DNA of 64,000 nt from Corella eumyota (GCA_963082875.1 OY720103.1:1860001-1924000); one strand, 5' to 3'; positions 44,230-57,559 are shown, counted from the stretch's first letter. A program made the numbers and translations. Notes: generated from the sequence alone by a model not told the origin.

Positions 44230-45600
44230 TAATTTAAGGTATATATAATTAAAAAAATAAACTGTTATTTAATTAAACTAATGATTTTTATAATAATTTG
44301 CCCAAACCATATACACTAAAAATCTTTGTTTATATTTTTGACATCATAGTTTGTTGCCTAGCAATATTTAAAATAATGTTTAAAATTTCAATCTAACAAA
44401 TTTATTTTTTATTTAGGTACAAAATCAACTGGTCCAACAACATATTATTTTGTCATTAAACTAATAGAAAGTTTTTATCGTTAATATGTATATAACATTT
44501 TTAGAATTATAATTAGTCATATTCATGAACAATTAAACTAACTATGCCCAAGATAAGACTTACAACAATGCCATAATTATTTGTCCCTACATAATTAAAC
44601 TTTTATACCTTAAAAATTTTTTTGTCATATCTTAACTCTGTGACCCAGTTTTAAAATGTTGTTAAATTTAAGATTAATAAAATTTATTTTCAAAAATAGA
44701 TCAAGTTTAAAAGCTTTCTGAATCTTACAGAAGATTGGAGCAGTAAAGGGGAGAACAAGGGGACAACAAAAGGTTTGTGGAGGGTGTTGCAAGAAAGACA
44801 ATAATGGAAGATCTTGACATTTTGGTAAGAATGTAACGTGACAATGTTTATTAAAAAATAAAAAATGAACTCTAGTTTAAATGATTTTTAAAATTTTTTG
44901 CCAAACATCTTAAACTGTTTAAAAATATAAATTTTTGACATAATATAGTTTGTTGCTTAGCGATATTTAAAATAATGTTTAAAATTCCAATCTAACATAT
45001 TTATTTTTTGTTTAGGTACAAAATCAACTGGTCCCACAACATATTATTTTGTAATTAAACTAATAGAAAGTTTTTATCGTTAATATGTAACATTTTTATA
45101 ATCATAATTAGTTCTATTCATAAACTATTCAGTTATAATTAAACTAACTATGCCCAGATAAGTCTTACAACAATGCCATAATTATTTGTCCCCACCTAAT
45201 TCAACTTTTCTACCTTAAACTTATTTTGTCATATCTTAATTCTGTGACCCAGTTTTAAAATATTGTTAATTTCAAGATTAATAAAAAATTGTTTTCAAAA
45301 ATAGATCAAGTTTAAAAGCTTTCTGAATCTTACAGAAGATGGGAGCAGTAAAAGGGAGAACAAGGGGACAACGAAAGGTTTCTGGAGGATGTTGCAAGAA
45401 ATACAATAATGGAACCTTGACATTTTGGTAAGAATGTAACATGACAATGTTTAAAAAAATGAACTCTATTTTAATTAAACTAATGATTTTTAAAATTTTT
45501 TGCCAAACATCCTAAACTGTTTAAAAATATAAATTTTTGACATATCATAGTTTATTGCCTAGCAATATTTAAAATAATGTTTAAAATTCCAATCTAACTT
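44230..45600 (+). repeat. ~600-bp tandem repeat (two full copies and a partial third) containing an exon-like block
   Basis: Landmark TTTAAAATAATGTTTAAAAT recurs at about 44368, 44967 and 45567, a period of 599-600 bp. Each full unit contains a block bounded by consensus splice sites: TTACAG|…|GTAAGAATG at 44731-44824 and 45336-45427. The blocks could encode KGRTRGQQKVCGGCCKK and KGRTRGQRKVSGGCCKK; the first soon meets a stop. The third copy breaks off within the repeat at about 45600. It may be a duplicated exon of the transcript starting near 42.6 kb. No family assigned. Confidence 0.6.
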
Positions 45601-45934
45601 TTTTTCCAATCTAGTGTTCGATAACTTCCAATCTAGTGTTCGATAAATAAAATCAAGCAAGGAATTCCCATGAAAAAAGGTGATGTTAATTGTTTTTTAT
45701 TGCACTGATCTAATCAAATAAATTATTGACCTAAGTTAATTAACATTTATGGTTGGGTAATTTAAGTTTTTTTGATAAACCTACAGATGGGCTAGCGGGC
45801 ATTTTTAATTTTTTGTCTTCACTTAGTTTTAGTAATTTCAATTTATTTAATTTAAAATAATTAACTTATCACAAACTTTTGATTATTTTTTGGCAATAAA
45901 TTGTTTTGTTGTGCATGTCTACTGTAGACACACT

Positions 45935-46185
45935 TTGGGTTTTTGCTGTGTTAGTTTGGCAGTTGTGAGTTGTGTGGTTTAGTTGTTGGTGGTTTTCGAG
46001 TTGTATGATTTTGTTGGTTATGTGGTTTTCGAGTTGAGTGGTTTTGTTGGTTAGTTGTTGTTGGTTTTCAAGTTGTGTGGTTTTGTTGGTTGTGTGGTTT
46101 TCGAGTTGAGTGGTTTTGTTGGTTAGTTGTTGTTGGTTTTCAAGTTGTGTGGTTTTGTTGGTTGTGTGGTTTAGTTGTTGTCGTA
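45935..46185. repeat. G/T-rich minisatellite (second array)
   Basis: Imperfect alternating units built on GTGGTTTTGTTGGTT and GTTGTTGGTTTTC, with an internal higher-order repeat of about 80 bp (46020-46100 versus 46100-46180). Minus-strand frames read NKTTQLENQQQL-type repeats and are taken as low-complexity artefacts. Confidence 0.8.
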
Positions 46186-46497
46186 TTCTGTTTTGCATTC
46201 ACAGCGTTATTGTTAGTGTTGTATTGTGATTTGTATAGGTTTTTGATCGGAGGTATTGTTTTGTTGTTGTTTTTGGTTTTATCGACAAAAAAGCATTCAC
46301 AATTTTGGATAAGTTAATTTTTGTAAATTAAATAAATTAAAACTAGTTAAACAAAGTAAAGACAAAAATATATAATTACCTAAAATCTTAATTCATAAAA
46401 TTTTAGTCTTTGAAATAACAGTATTATTATTTGGAATTACAACAACAAAAAAGTGCCTAACAAGTTCTTGCTAGTGCTATGAGTGCTTACTATTTTA

Positions 46498-48290
46498 AAA
46501 TCAACCAATAATTGATATTTCTGTCCATTGGCATTAATAATTGTTCGAAATCAACTGATAGTTAATATTTCTGGTTCCTGGCATTAATAGTTGTTTTAAA
46601 ACCAACCAATAGTTAATATTTCTGTCTCCTGGCATCAATAGTTGTTTCAAAATCAACCAATAGTTAATATTTCTGGTTCCTGGCATTAATAGTTGTTTTA
46701 AAACCAACCAATAGTTAATATTTCTGTCTCCTGGCATCAATAGTTGTTTCAAAATCAACCAATAGTTAATATTTCTGTTCTCTGGCATTAATAGTTGTTT
46801 TAAAACCAACCAATAGTTAATATTTCTGTCTCCTGGCATCAATAGTTGTTTCAAAATCAACCAATAGTTAATATTTCTGTCCCCTGACATTAATAGTTGT
46901 TTTAAAACCAACCAATAGTTAATATTTCTGTCTCCTGGCATCAATAGTTGTTTCAAAATCAAGCAATAGTTAATATTTCTGTCCCCTGGCATCAATAGTT
47001 GTTTTAAAACCAACCAATAGTTAATATTTCTGTCTCCTGGCATCAATAGTTGTTTCAAAATCAACCAATAGTTAATATTTCTGTCCCCTGGCATCAATAG
47101 TTGTTTTAAAACCAACCAATAGTTTGTATTTTTGTCTATTAGCATCAATAATTGTTTTTAAATTAATAAATAGGTAATATTTCTGTCTGCTGGCATCAAT
47201 AATTGTTTTATAATCAACCAATAGTTGGTGTTTTTGTCCATTGGCATCAATAATTGTTTTAAAATCAACTAATACGTAATATTTCTGTCTCCTGGCATCA
47301 ATAATTGTTTTGTAATCAACCAATAGTTAATATTTCTGTCTCCTGGCATCAATAATTGTTTTATAATCAACAAATAGTTGGTGTTTCTGTCCATTGGCAT
47401 CAATAATTGTTTTATAATCAACCAATAGTTAATATTTCTGTCCCATGGCATCGATAGTTGTTTTAAAAGTAACCAATAGTTAATATTTCTGTCCCCTGGC
47501 ATCAATAGTTGTTTTAAAATCAACCAATAGTTAATATTTCTGTCCCCTGGCATCAATAGTTGTTTTAAAACCAACCAATAGTTTGTATTTTTGTCTATTA
47601 GCATCAATAATTGTTTTTAAATTAATAAATAGGTAATATTTCTGTCTGCTGGCATCAATAATTGTTTTATAATCAACCAATAGTTGGTGTTTTTGTCCAT
47701 TGGCATCAATAATTGTTTTAAAATCAACTAATACGTAATATTTCTGTCTCCTCGCATCAATAATTGTTTTGTAATCAACCAATAGTTAATATTTCTGTCT
47801 CCTGGCATCAATAATTGTTTTATAATCAACAAATAGTTGGTGTTTCTGTCCATTGGCATCAATAATTGTTTTATAATCAACCAATAGTTATTATTTCTGT
47901 CCCATGGCATCAATAGTTGTTTTAAAAGTAACCAATAGTTAATATTTCTGTCCCCTGGCATCAATAGTTGTTTTAAAATCAACCAATAGTTAATATTTCT
48001 GTCCCCTGGCATCAATAGTTGTTTTAAAATCAACCAATAGTTGGTATTTCTGTCCCCTGGCTATAATAGTTGTTTTAAAATCAACCAATAGTTAATATTC
48101 TTGGTCCCTTGCATCAATAGTTATTTTAAAATCAACCAATAATTGATATTTCTGTCTATTGATATCAATAATTGTTTTATAATCAACCAATAGTTGATAT
48201 TTCTGTTCATTGGCACCAATAGTTGTTTTAAAATCAACCAATAGTTAATATTTCTGTCCCCTGACATTAATAATTGTTTTGGCAGCAAAT
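46498..48290. repeat. Minisatellite of ~35 51-bp monomers with higher-order structure
   Basis: The unit is 51 bp, for example CAACCAATAGTTAATATTTC followed by TGTCTCCTGGCATCAATAGT and TGTTTCAAAAT. The left part (46560-47110) alternates two variants (…TTTCAAAATC and …TTTTAAAACC), so it is organised in 102-bp dimers. The right part contains two almost identical blocks offset by 459 bp (9 x 51; 47072 onward and 47531 onward). Because 51 is a multiple of three, the minus strand stays open over long stretches (up to 204 codons) with a 17-residue period (NYWLVLKQLLMPGDRNI). Confidence 0.95.
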
Positions 48291-48547
48291 TGGTTAGTTT
48301 AATAAATTTATTGTTAAAACTAAATTATACCTAAATTCAAACTTTTAAAATGATAATATTAATTTAGTAACTATTTTGAATATTTTGGACCTGCTGTTTC
48401 ATATATGTGCATGTGTTATACACTGTTATCTTATTTACATGTTCTACATTAATTGTTGTAACTATTTATAAAGAGTAAAATATCAACAGATTTACATGAT
48501 TTTTGTTTAATGTTAGCAGTTTGATGGTGGTAAAAATATAATTTGTT

Positions 48548-51500
48548 TTAATATACTTTTTTCTGTATGTCGTTGGCATGAATTAAAATAGCAATGATAA
48601 TAGCAACATGATAGAAAATTAATAAACATATGTATGCTCGCAGGCACATTTTGTCGACTTTTCTTGCGATGTCTTTCCACTTTTCCACCATCACGTCTGA
48701 CCTCTTTTTGTCCTTGAGTTCGCTGTCGTGAAAATGCAAAAAGCTGTTCATTGACGTCACGTTTTTGGTCACGTGATCAAAATCGATAAATATGTCGTCG
48801 AACACCCCGCTCTGTGAGTTTTTGCGTTCGTCAGACTTCGCTACCGAGCGTTTTCGTAAAATTGATTTGTTTTCTATTAAAAGCATAATTTTGGCTTACA
48901 TTAATCATCGTATCTTTTAATATTTTGAAAGAGAGTTAAACAGATTTACCGCTTTTTTCGACATCATTATCTTTAAGCTTTCCCTCGTTTTCAGGCGATG
49001 CGTTTTCCGGGTTAACTTTTCCACTTTTCTTTGACTTATTTCGGTTAACACACATGTAATCATCCTGAGACGTGTTCATGCTACCGTTCACTGTCACCAC
49101 TTCGGGCAAATCGTCGCCATACTCGGAATCTTTTACCTTGACATCGCTCTGTTTTGATATTTTCACAACATTTGACCATCTTCGCCAAATATCGCGCCAT
49201 AGGTGAGGCGTTTCTTCCTAATAATATTAGTATGTTTGTGCATTCGATATTCAAAAGCATTTATTAGACTTCGTATTTTAAAACCTAGTAGTGTGTATAT
49301 ATAACTAACTACCATAGCATTTGAACTTGCAACAAACAAATATTAATTGAAGTTACCTTTATAGAGGTGTTGTCAGGTACAATTCCGTTTTCTGTAACTG
49401 CGAATGTCTTGAGGTCTGCATACAAACCACACATGTACAAACAACAACGAATCCAGCTCGGTATCTTGGTGATATTGATGCAATATATTCCCTGTCGATT
49501 TAAATAACAAAAGTAATGTTAACTGATATTTTGCAGTAGACTAAAACTTAGTGAAAAACCAACGTATAAAGTTATTTTCTTTGTTTTTTTCAATAAAAGG
49601 ATGATATTACAGGCTTAACATGGGAGAAAACCTAAGTTACTTAGCTATTTTTTTTAACATTATTAAAAAGATAACATTGCTTTGTTATAAATTTGACAAA
49701 AATATTTTCGGCAGTCTTAACGCATCCATTGTTTTTTCATAATTTTTTATATTCCTAACAGTGTTCATATTTTTACTAATACCAACAAAAATCTTACAGG
49801 TATTTTTGATTGTTTCATTACAGTCGAACACGGCATATGATGGAGATGAAGTACTACCACTGTCATCCCTATATTAATACCAAGTAGAGCCATACAGAGA
49901 ACAAAGTATAGACCGAGGTAGGGTCCTGTGGAAGCAGGAAACATATCGCCAACAGTAAGAAGAAAAACCTGGAATAAAAGGGTAATTTAAAAGAATTTTT
50001 ACACCATCAAGTTATTTCTTATGTTACAGATTTAATATGAGTTAACATAGGCCTATAAAGTTGACCTAATGTAATTTTTTTCTGCCTAACTATATATTAC
50101 TATGCAACATTTAAAGACTTATTTTTCACCATAAACGTTAGCATGATCGTGATTTGGAGACCAATTCTTTCACCGCTGTCTGGTGGTAAATAAAATCCCA
50201 ATAAAGAAATGGTGGTCAGCAAAATAGCGGGAAACAACATACTCTAAAAATCGTAGTTGGTAAGTTAATGTTGCTTTGACTGTTTAATTTAACCCGAAGA
50301 CAACTTAACCAAATGTAAATATGAAAAGCGTTTTTATGTTGATTAGGTACGGCTTGTTTGTACAGAGTTAAGTTGTTTTTAAGTTAAATTACCATAAAAC
50401 TACAATGACCTTAATAAAAAAGTAAATACCTGCATGTATAAAGACGAGTTCCGTTTAAATTTAAATGTGTAGCGCACGTCTGACCTATGAATAGAATGCC
50501 ATGTAACGTTATGATTCAAAATTAGATCGTAATTAAATGGGACTGTCAGTACTGTTACCCATAAACGCGTACAAATCACAATCATATTTTACCAGTGATT
50601 TGGTGTAACTCTTGATGGGATAACTTCGTGAACAATTGCTTGTGGAGCTAGTTCATAAAACTGAACAGTCGCATCTGTCGCTTCATAACTTGTAGCATCA
50701 CTCAATACAGTCGCATAATTTTGTGACTTAAAATAGTAATGAACCGTTTTACAACTACTATAACGCATTTTAAACACTTAAAAACTTCATATCACGTAAA
50801 AGGGCTGTAGGGTCAAAACAATTATTCACAAAGCACCATAATAAGATAACAAAATTTAAATACGTATTTATGTCAACCAATTTTCAATAAAATTAAGTTA
50901 TTAAAACTTACAATTTTTTTTATAGCTACTTCAGCTAAAACCCACTCTCCAGTTGCAACAAAATAAAGAGGAATATCATTATTAAGCTGTTCCGGAGACC
51001 GCTTCGCTCTTATGTCCAACTCAGCTGTTGAAAATGTCCAAGAGGCAAACGTAAGCCGACATTCCTATATAATATAAATGTCACGTAATATTATTATAGC
51101 AGTTTTGTGGTATTTTGTAATACTAGTTACAATATATTAAGGTGAACTTTAAAGGTGAAGAATGTCTTTCATAAATATTTAGTTTTTATTACGATATTCT
51201 TGTGAGAAATATTACGAAATATTTTCAGTGTGTTGTGATTATATAACTTGAATTACTAGCATATCACGTCTCCTTAAATAATGTTGTCCTGTGATTTTTA
51301 AAGCTCGTAATAAATGGGCAATTTGCTTTATAAATAATTAATTTTTCCAAAGCTATAAAACAACTTTGATGAATTGGGCAATTCCAAATAATTCCAAGCT
51401 TTTCCAAATATAAAGATAGCAATTATACTTGTAAACAATATACTACGTAAATTCAGCCAAATTTATTCGGTCTTAAAAAAAGAAATGTCATGTTTGTTTA

Positions 51501-53142
51501 TTTTTAATTTATATTTGTCACATTTATATTTTAGAACCTGAATATCGAATGGAAAGAAAACGATGTTGACTCCACATGAGGTTTCAAAAGCAGTTGGTTC
51601 TAAATAGCGGACAGTTCCATCGGAACTAACTTCAACGTAGGGGATACGGGGTGAATAATCTCTTACCCCTATTTCTTCATATACCACTACGTCAGGAATC
51701 CAAATTGACGACGCCGGTAATCGAACTGAACAAATTAAATTAAGGTAAAATTGGAATTTGCGAATCAAATTTTACAATTATTTTAAAAAATACAAAATTT
51801 TCAAAGCCAAAATATCTTCAAGTTTTTTACCTAATTGGCTAGGTGTTTTAATATACTATAAAATCACTAAAGTTATTTGAAAGTTAGATATATCTTACTG
51901 CTACTTATTCCATCGTAGTCCTCAGGTTCCCAAACTAAAAACGCGTCTTTCCAAAAAAGTCGATACCGAATCAAACTCTTAATAATTTGATCTTTTTCGT
52001 TCAGGTTTAAGTTCTACGCAAATGTTATTTAATTAATATAAACGTTTAAAAGTAACTAATGCCTTTGTTGGTAATTTAGTGTTTTAATTTAACGTTTTTT
52101 AAAACGTTATTGCTATGGCTATGTCTGTTGACAACTTCACATCTGTCGGATAAAAACTATAATTCTATTACGTATTTGTTAAGTTGAAGCAACACTTTTA
52201 AATACAATAATGCGATTATTATTTGCTACGATACCACAATTAATTAACTTATATACCGGTTGTAAATAACACTCTATGTAATGAATGTTGCTAGCATAGT
52301 GTTTTTTTTTGTAATGAATGTTGCTAGCATAGTGTGGTTAAGTGCTAATTTAATTTTTCGCAACAAAATTGAAACCTCACTTAATGGTTTATTCACCTGA
52401 ATGTAAGTAAAGTCAATATCCACAAGAACTTTGTCACGGTAATCTAACACAGGTCGTATTGCTTTATCATAACCTGCTCAAAATACAAATTAAGATGTTA
52501 TGTAATTTTTTGGCATCTCTTTAAAGTGCGCAATTTTTCGAAAAATCACAAACGGCAATTGCTTTTAACCTGAATGATCATAAATTAGACATACATATAT
52601 ATAAATTATTACATAGCTTGCATTAGTGTGCAAAATTTAATATAATCAACATTTTTTAATTTTCTAGGTGACCTTGTAGAACGAGAAGATTGTATTTAAG
52701 ATCGTATAAACTTGCATTAATTCGTTTTTCATTGAAGTCATAAACCCCAGCAGTTGTTGAACTTGATCCTGTCCCAGCTTGCTGGGTGCTGGACCCAACA
52801 GCAGTCTAATAATATAAAGGTTTGTACTTAAATTTTAAAATAGCTGAAGTGCTGCACATTTTCTTGCAATAACGGATTATAATTTTAAACATTTTAAGCA
52901 AAAAATTGAAAAATTTTTACCATCATTTTAATGCTTTTAGATTTAACCCATTTAGATTAACCATATTTTGATTTTAAAATCACTGCCTTAATTAGTAATT
53001 AATCAATTTATTAATGTTTACTTACAGAAGCAATTCCAGCTAAGCCAACTTTTGCTGCAGTTTTTCCACCTTTTGCTGCGTAAGTAAATTCAAAATTCGA
53101 ACTGGAAAGAAAAAATATTAAAATTTTTAAAATTCGATTCAT
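48548..53142 (-). CDS. Nicotinic-type Cys-loop receptor subunit, 13 exons, non-alpha type
   Basis: Exons (minus): 53142-53026, 52805-52673, 52473-52397, 52013-51899, 51725-51538, 51064-50912, 50726-50593, 50484-50430, 50243-50130, 49968-49798, 49491-49357, 49217-48950, 48894-48548; 668 aa in phase. Start MNRILKILIFFLSS is a signal peptide read straight into the first exon. A Gly/Ser/Thr/Ala-rich insert precedes the ligand-binding domain. That domain has FLVWEPEDYDGI, IWIPDVVVYEE, the Cys-loop CGVNIVFFPFDIQEC (13 residues between cysteines) and YTFKFKRNSSLYMQ. Loop C lacks the vicinal CysCys of alpha subunits. M1 is FPAILLTTISLLGF; M2 follows GERIGLQITIMLTFMVFLLTV, with Glu at -1' as in cation channels. 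M3 is YFVLCMALLGINIGMTVVV; M4 is ICLLIFYHVAIIIAILIHA. The M3-M4 loop is long and charged. Confidence 0.9.
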
Positions 53143-54264
53143 TCTGTTTAGATCACAATTCCGCATTTACCCAAACTTAAGAATAACCAAACAGTGCTAC
53201 GACGACCAAGTTTTCACAGTCAAAAAAAGAAAAAAGGGAAAATGATGACGTAAAATTTCAAGTAATAAAAGCTCTGTGGTGAGATTATTAAAAATTAATT
53301 TTTGTTCATGGTTGTATTTTTAAACTTAAAAGGCGCGGTTATAAATAATATATTGAAACAAAACCTTTTGTGAAATCGACACCTATGTTGTTGTCTTGTA
53401 AACAAGATTATTTATTTAGGAGGGTTTGATTTTTTGACATCACATTAACGCCAGATTTTTCAAGATATCTGAAATTTAAAATTATATTTCTAAAAACATA
53501 CTGTTTTTTTGCAAATAAAATAAGTATGTAGCGTCCTTTTATTTTTTTGAACATATACCTCATGTTAATAAAAAAAAATTGGTATTGCAATATGAAATAC
53601 AAATTAACATAATTTGTACTATTTTAAATATCTTTATTTTTTTGTGCAGTTATTACGTAATCCGATACTTTGCGAAGATTTAAGTTCGCCCAAAATACAT
53701 CTTATGAATATTCATATCTGTGCAACTTTAAACGAGAGGATAATAGCCCATTTATTATTTACAAGGTACCGTGTTAATATGTAATAACAAACCCACATCG
53801 TGAGAATATTTCTTTGTGTAAACGTCACCCTGAACCTGTCTAATAACCACATAATATTTCCTGTTCAACTAAATCCTGTTCAACTAAATTAAAATTATTT
53901 AAAAAAAAATTGTTAAAATAAATTATTAATTAACATTTCGAAATTGAAAGAAACGAAAATTAATTAAAATCAAAATAAGGAAAATAATTTTTTTATTTGG
54001 TATTTTTTTTATTAATATTTTGACAAATGACGTAGTCTTGTCTTACGTAACATTTTTTAATAATTAAAACAAATTTTTACTATTTTGAATAAAACAACAA
54101 ATGTTTAAACATAATTTTGTTAAAAAATATATATAACTACCATAAATAAATCTATATTCAATATAATTATGTTAATTGACAAAAAAAAATAAAAACCTAA
54201 TTAATTAAACTTGTCATTGGTTTAAATAAATCAAAAATTAGCAGCTAATATAAATTTTAATGTT
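53143..54264. other. Gene-free AT-rich interval
   Basis: 5' flank of the receptor gene and 3' flank of the next minus-strand gene. Poly-A/T rich, with no convincing frame; a 64-codon minus frame at 53408-53602 is low complexity. Nothing else seen. Confidence 0.45.
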
Positions 54265-55805
54265 TTAACAGCCAGTAACCACTTGCTGCTGGTCCATAAA
54301 TTGTTGTCGATGGAATTCAATTTCTTGTCTCCGTTTTTCCATCATAACTTCAGCTCGCTCCAAGAAAGCACTTCTTGCTGATCTATCCATTCTTCGATGT
54401 CGCTGTACATGTTAATGAGCGTGATGTAACAAAGGTAATTATTTGAGTAACAAATACAATGTTCACATTTAAATTAAATACGTACAATTTTTTATTTGTA
54501 TTTGGTTTCCAACCCCTTACGTAAATTAAAAAAAAATGGGATATAAGAGTCCCCTAAGGGTTCCCACCCACAAAAATAGTGGGTTGTTTCTAATAAATAA
54601 TATATGAAGTTAAGGTTTAATTTTAAAATTTGCGAATTAACTTACCGAAAATGCTGCGATTTTGTTAGGAAAAGGTAGCTTCGGTAACATAAGTTCTGGA
54701 TCCCACTTTAAAGGTCGAGGTATTGCGTATTCAGATTTACTTCGTATTTGTACTTGTCGTAATACATCAACGGGTTGTCCTTTTACTAAAATAAAAATAT
54801 ATGCATTGAACTGTACTTGGTTGGTATGGGTATCTCTCCATAGCTATGACGATTTTGGTCAATTGCAGTCTCAAAGTGCGCGTCAGGCAACCGGCACTAC
54901 AACGTTACAATTGAACGTTACGGCTGTGTTTATAATCAGGTATTGTTCAATTACTCCTTAATTTTGTTTTACTGGGTTTTATTCATTGAGAATTTAAAGA
55001 ACATAAAAAAATATTAAACAACTTACTTGTGGTTAGACCTCTTGTTTTGCATTTTAATCCCATGCAATCCCGTTCGTGGTTAGTTACAAATTCGTCTAAA
55101 CCCAGTGATTTTAACGGTGCGTACTAAACAGAATTCACAAAATATTAAAAAAAACTTTAAAAAAATGTATTTTTTTTTTGTAAAGTTGAAACAAATCTGA
55201 ATACGCTATAATTTAAAAAATAGTTGGTACTAGGGTACTATATATACCTGTCTATAATCATGTGGTTTGGGCATTGTATATGGCGATCTAGGCCTCGTTC
55301 CCACTTTAACAAATTCGATTTTAGCGTTGTAAGGGTCCATTACACGAAATCGAAGACGCATTGGCTCGCTTGGTATTTTTCGAAAGTCCCCGCAGGTTTT
55401 TGCCCTTTCATTCGCCGCCGAAATTTTTGCCGATTCCCGAAGTGAATCAAAGTAGTCGTTTTTTCGTTTGTCATTTCGCCTACGCTCTTCAGAAGTTGGT
55501 GCTGTACCGGCTTTAAATGTTGTAAGGTTATCGAATTTCCAAGGTTGAATTGCGTCCCGCGAATTTCTTTCTGCAGTTTTTGGCTCAAACGCTTGAGGGT
55601 TAAAATCTGGTGGTTTTAACCTTAAAACGTCGTAAACAAACGGTTTTTCAGGTGCTTGATATAAGTGACTTCTGCGCCACCTACCGCTTAGTTCTGACTC
55701 TAATTTAATTTTTGAAATAAAGTCGCAATTTAATAGGTTCGTTCTTTTTGTTTGGTTTAACGGTGTGCCGGGTTGACTGCTACTTCGTGACATTAAGTCG
55801 GTCAT
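54265..55805 (-). CDS. Unrecognised basic 310-aa protein, four exons
   Basis: Minus-strand exons 55805-55248, 55123-55027, 54785-54646 and 54402-54265 join in phase to 310 aa starting MTDLMSRSSSQPGTP. No membrane segment or signal peptide is visible. It is proline- and arginine-rich with short motifs such as SGRWRRSHLYQAPEKPFVYD, LRLKPPDFNPQAFEPKTAER and RPRSPYTMPKPHDY. It ends in a charged helix (RRMDRSARSAFLERAEVMMEKRRQEIE). This style is seen in ciliary and flagellar microtubule-associated proteins, but that is a loose analogy, not an assignment. Splice sites are good at every junction. Confidence 0.75.
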
Positions 55806-57540
55806 GTTTAGATTGCAATTAATTTCTTTTGAATATGTAAAGTTTTAAAGACTAATAGTTTGTTACGAACTGTCAGCTAAAAAATATAAGGTTTGTTAAT
55901 AAATTATTTTTAGAAGAACTCTTATGGATCTATACTGGAACTGCGGACTGTAAAAGTATTTGTTGTTTAATCATCTCGCATCTTAAGTTATCTTACGACC
56001 ACTTTTGAGTTTGTTGTTTGGTTGTTCAAAAACACCAAACATGTTGTAAGGACCACTTATGTTACCTCAAAACTAACTTTTCCAAGCAAGGTTTTTAAAC
56101 AGTATTTAGTCTACTAACAACACACATAAAATTTAAGTAAGTCATAGCATTGTTTTTACTTATGATTTAACTATACAACTAATACACGATATGTCCATTT
56201 AAAACTTTTTTAAACGTCGTTTAAATTTTTCTTATTGTTTAACTTACAATGAGAATCACTTTAAAAGCCTTGCCTTTCATTTCTACGAATTCTACAACAA
56301 TAAAGTCAAACAATGGTAGCGTTAACAACACAATTGTTAAAACAACATTATCCGCCATTATTCACACAAAGAACTTGGTTCATAACTCGGTAAATGTTCC
56401 TTTACACTAGATCCCTGTTATAATTAATTTTAAGAATAGTGTAAATAAATTTTGTTAAAACGTATGTTGAATACCCTTTTCCGAAGCAATGTCTCGAACG
56501 TATATTTTTTTGCATTTAGGTCATGTTAAATACTAAAATATATTGTGATCATATACAATTAATTAATAATTGATAAACTAAAAGTAAATATGCACTTTTT
56601 TGATTAAGTTTCGATTAGTTAAATATAACTAAGCGTACTTTATTTAAAGAAAAATAACTTATTATTCTGAAAAAGTAACACAATTAGGTTACCTATAGCT
56701 TTTGACTTTAGATGTGGCATTTTAAAGGCATTTTGATACTTTTTAGTGGATTTGTCTTGATTTGACATACTTTAAAACTGTGTTAAACTTCCTTTCACTT
56801 TTACCCTTCGAAGTAAGTTAAAATTTTTCACAAAGGCGTAACTAAACCTTTGTGTGGCGCATAAGAATTTGGTATCAGATTTCATGTTTTACAATGTTTA
56901 GCTTTTACACTGTGCAGATTGGATAAATAATTAACATCGGCTATATATTGTAATTTTTAACTTGATCCTAACGTCTGAAACCAAATTGACATTGTAAAAT
57001 GAACTTAAGTTGTATATATAAAGAGTTTTTTTAATAATACAATTTGCAGATTTTTGCTTTAGAAGAAAAGAGAAAAAACGCTTTAGCATGAGGAGCAAAG
57101 AGAGAACGCTGCTAACAAAATCCGTGCGTCGCTTTTCTACACTTGTGGTCTTTCTCTATTGACTTCGTGGTATTGCACTGTACTGGTTTTATATACAAAC
57201 TTTTTGGAATGAAAAGTTAAATATAGAAAGATGTTTTCATGAGTTTTTGAATTTTTTTAGGTGTTTCAGTTTAATTTAAGTTTATTATATTGATTATGTG
57301 TAGTTAATGCAAGAATATGCAAGTTCTGTAAAATAGGAATTATTTTGTTAGCAAATAGATCATTTAAGTTACTGTTTTTTATGATAATTTAAACGAAGTA
57401 ATTTAGATTATAATGGACCCAACAATAAAGGTGTTTTTATAGTAGTTATAAACAAAATACAACATTCTTTTGCGCAGTGTTGGATAAAAGCAACGAGTAA
57501 AAATTTAGTTAAAGTAATTCAAAGAAATAGCAATAAAATA
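55806..57540. other. Intergenic region with one short signal-peptide-like frame
   Basis: Mostly AT-rich and featureless. At 56358-56248 (minus) an ATG opens a 37-codon frame, hydrophobic at the start (MADNVVLTIVLLTLPLFDFI), that runs into a consensus donor (ATT|GTAAGT). It could be a first exon, but no partner exon was found. Confidence 0.35.
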
Positions 57541-57559
57541 CTTCAAATTTTTTTTTCAC

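Noticed and set aside
46534-48033. Tandem-repeat protein (NYWLVLKQLLMPGDRNI repeats) as a real gene
   Set aside because: Several overlapping frames in different phases are equally open, all explained by a 51-bp period. No flanking exon, signal peptide or splice evidence. Kept only as a repeat and a finding.
53408-53602. Minus-strand 64-codon frame as the receptor's first exon
   Set aside because: The receptor frame already starts with its own ATG and signal peptide at 53142, with no splice needed.
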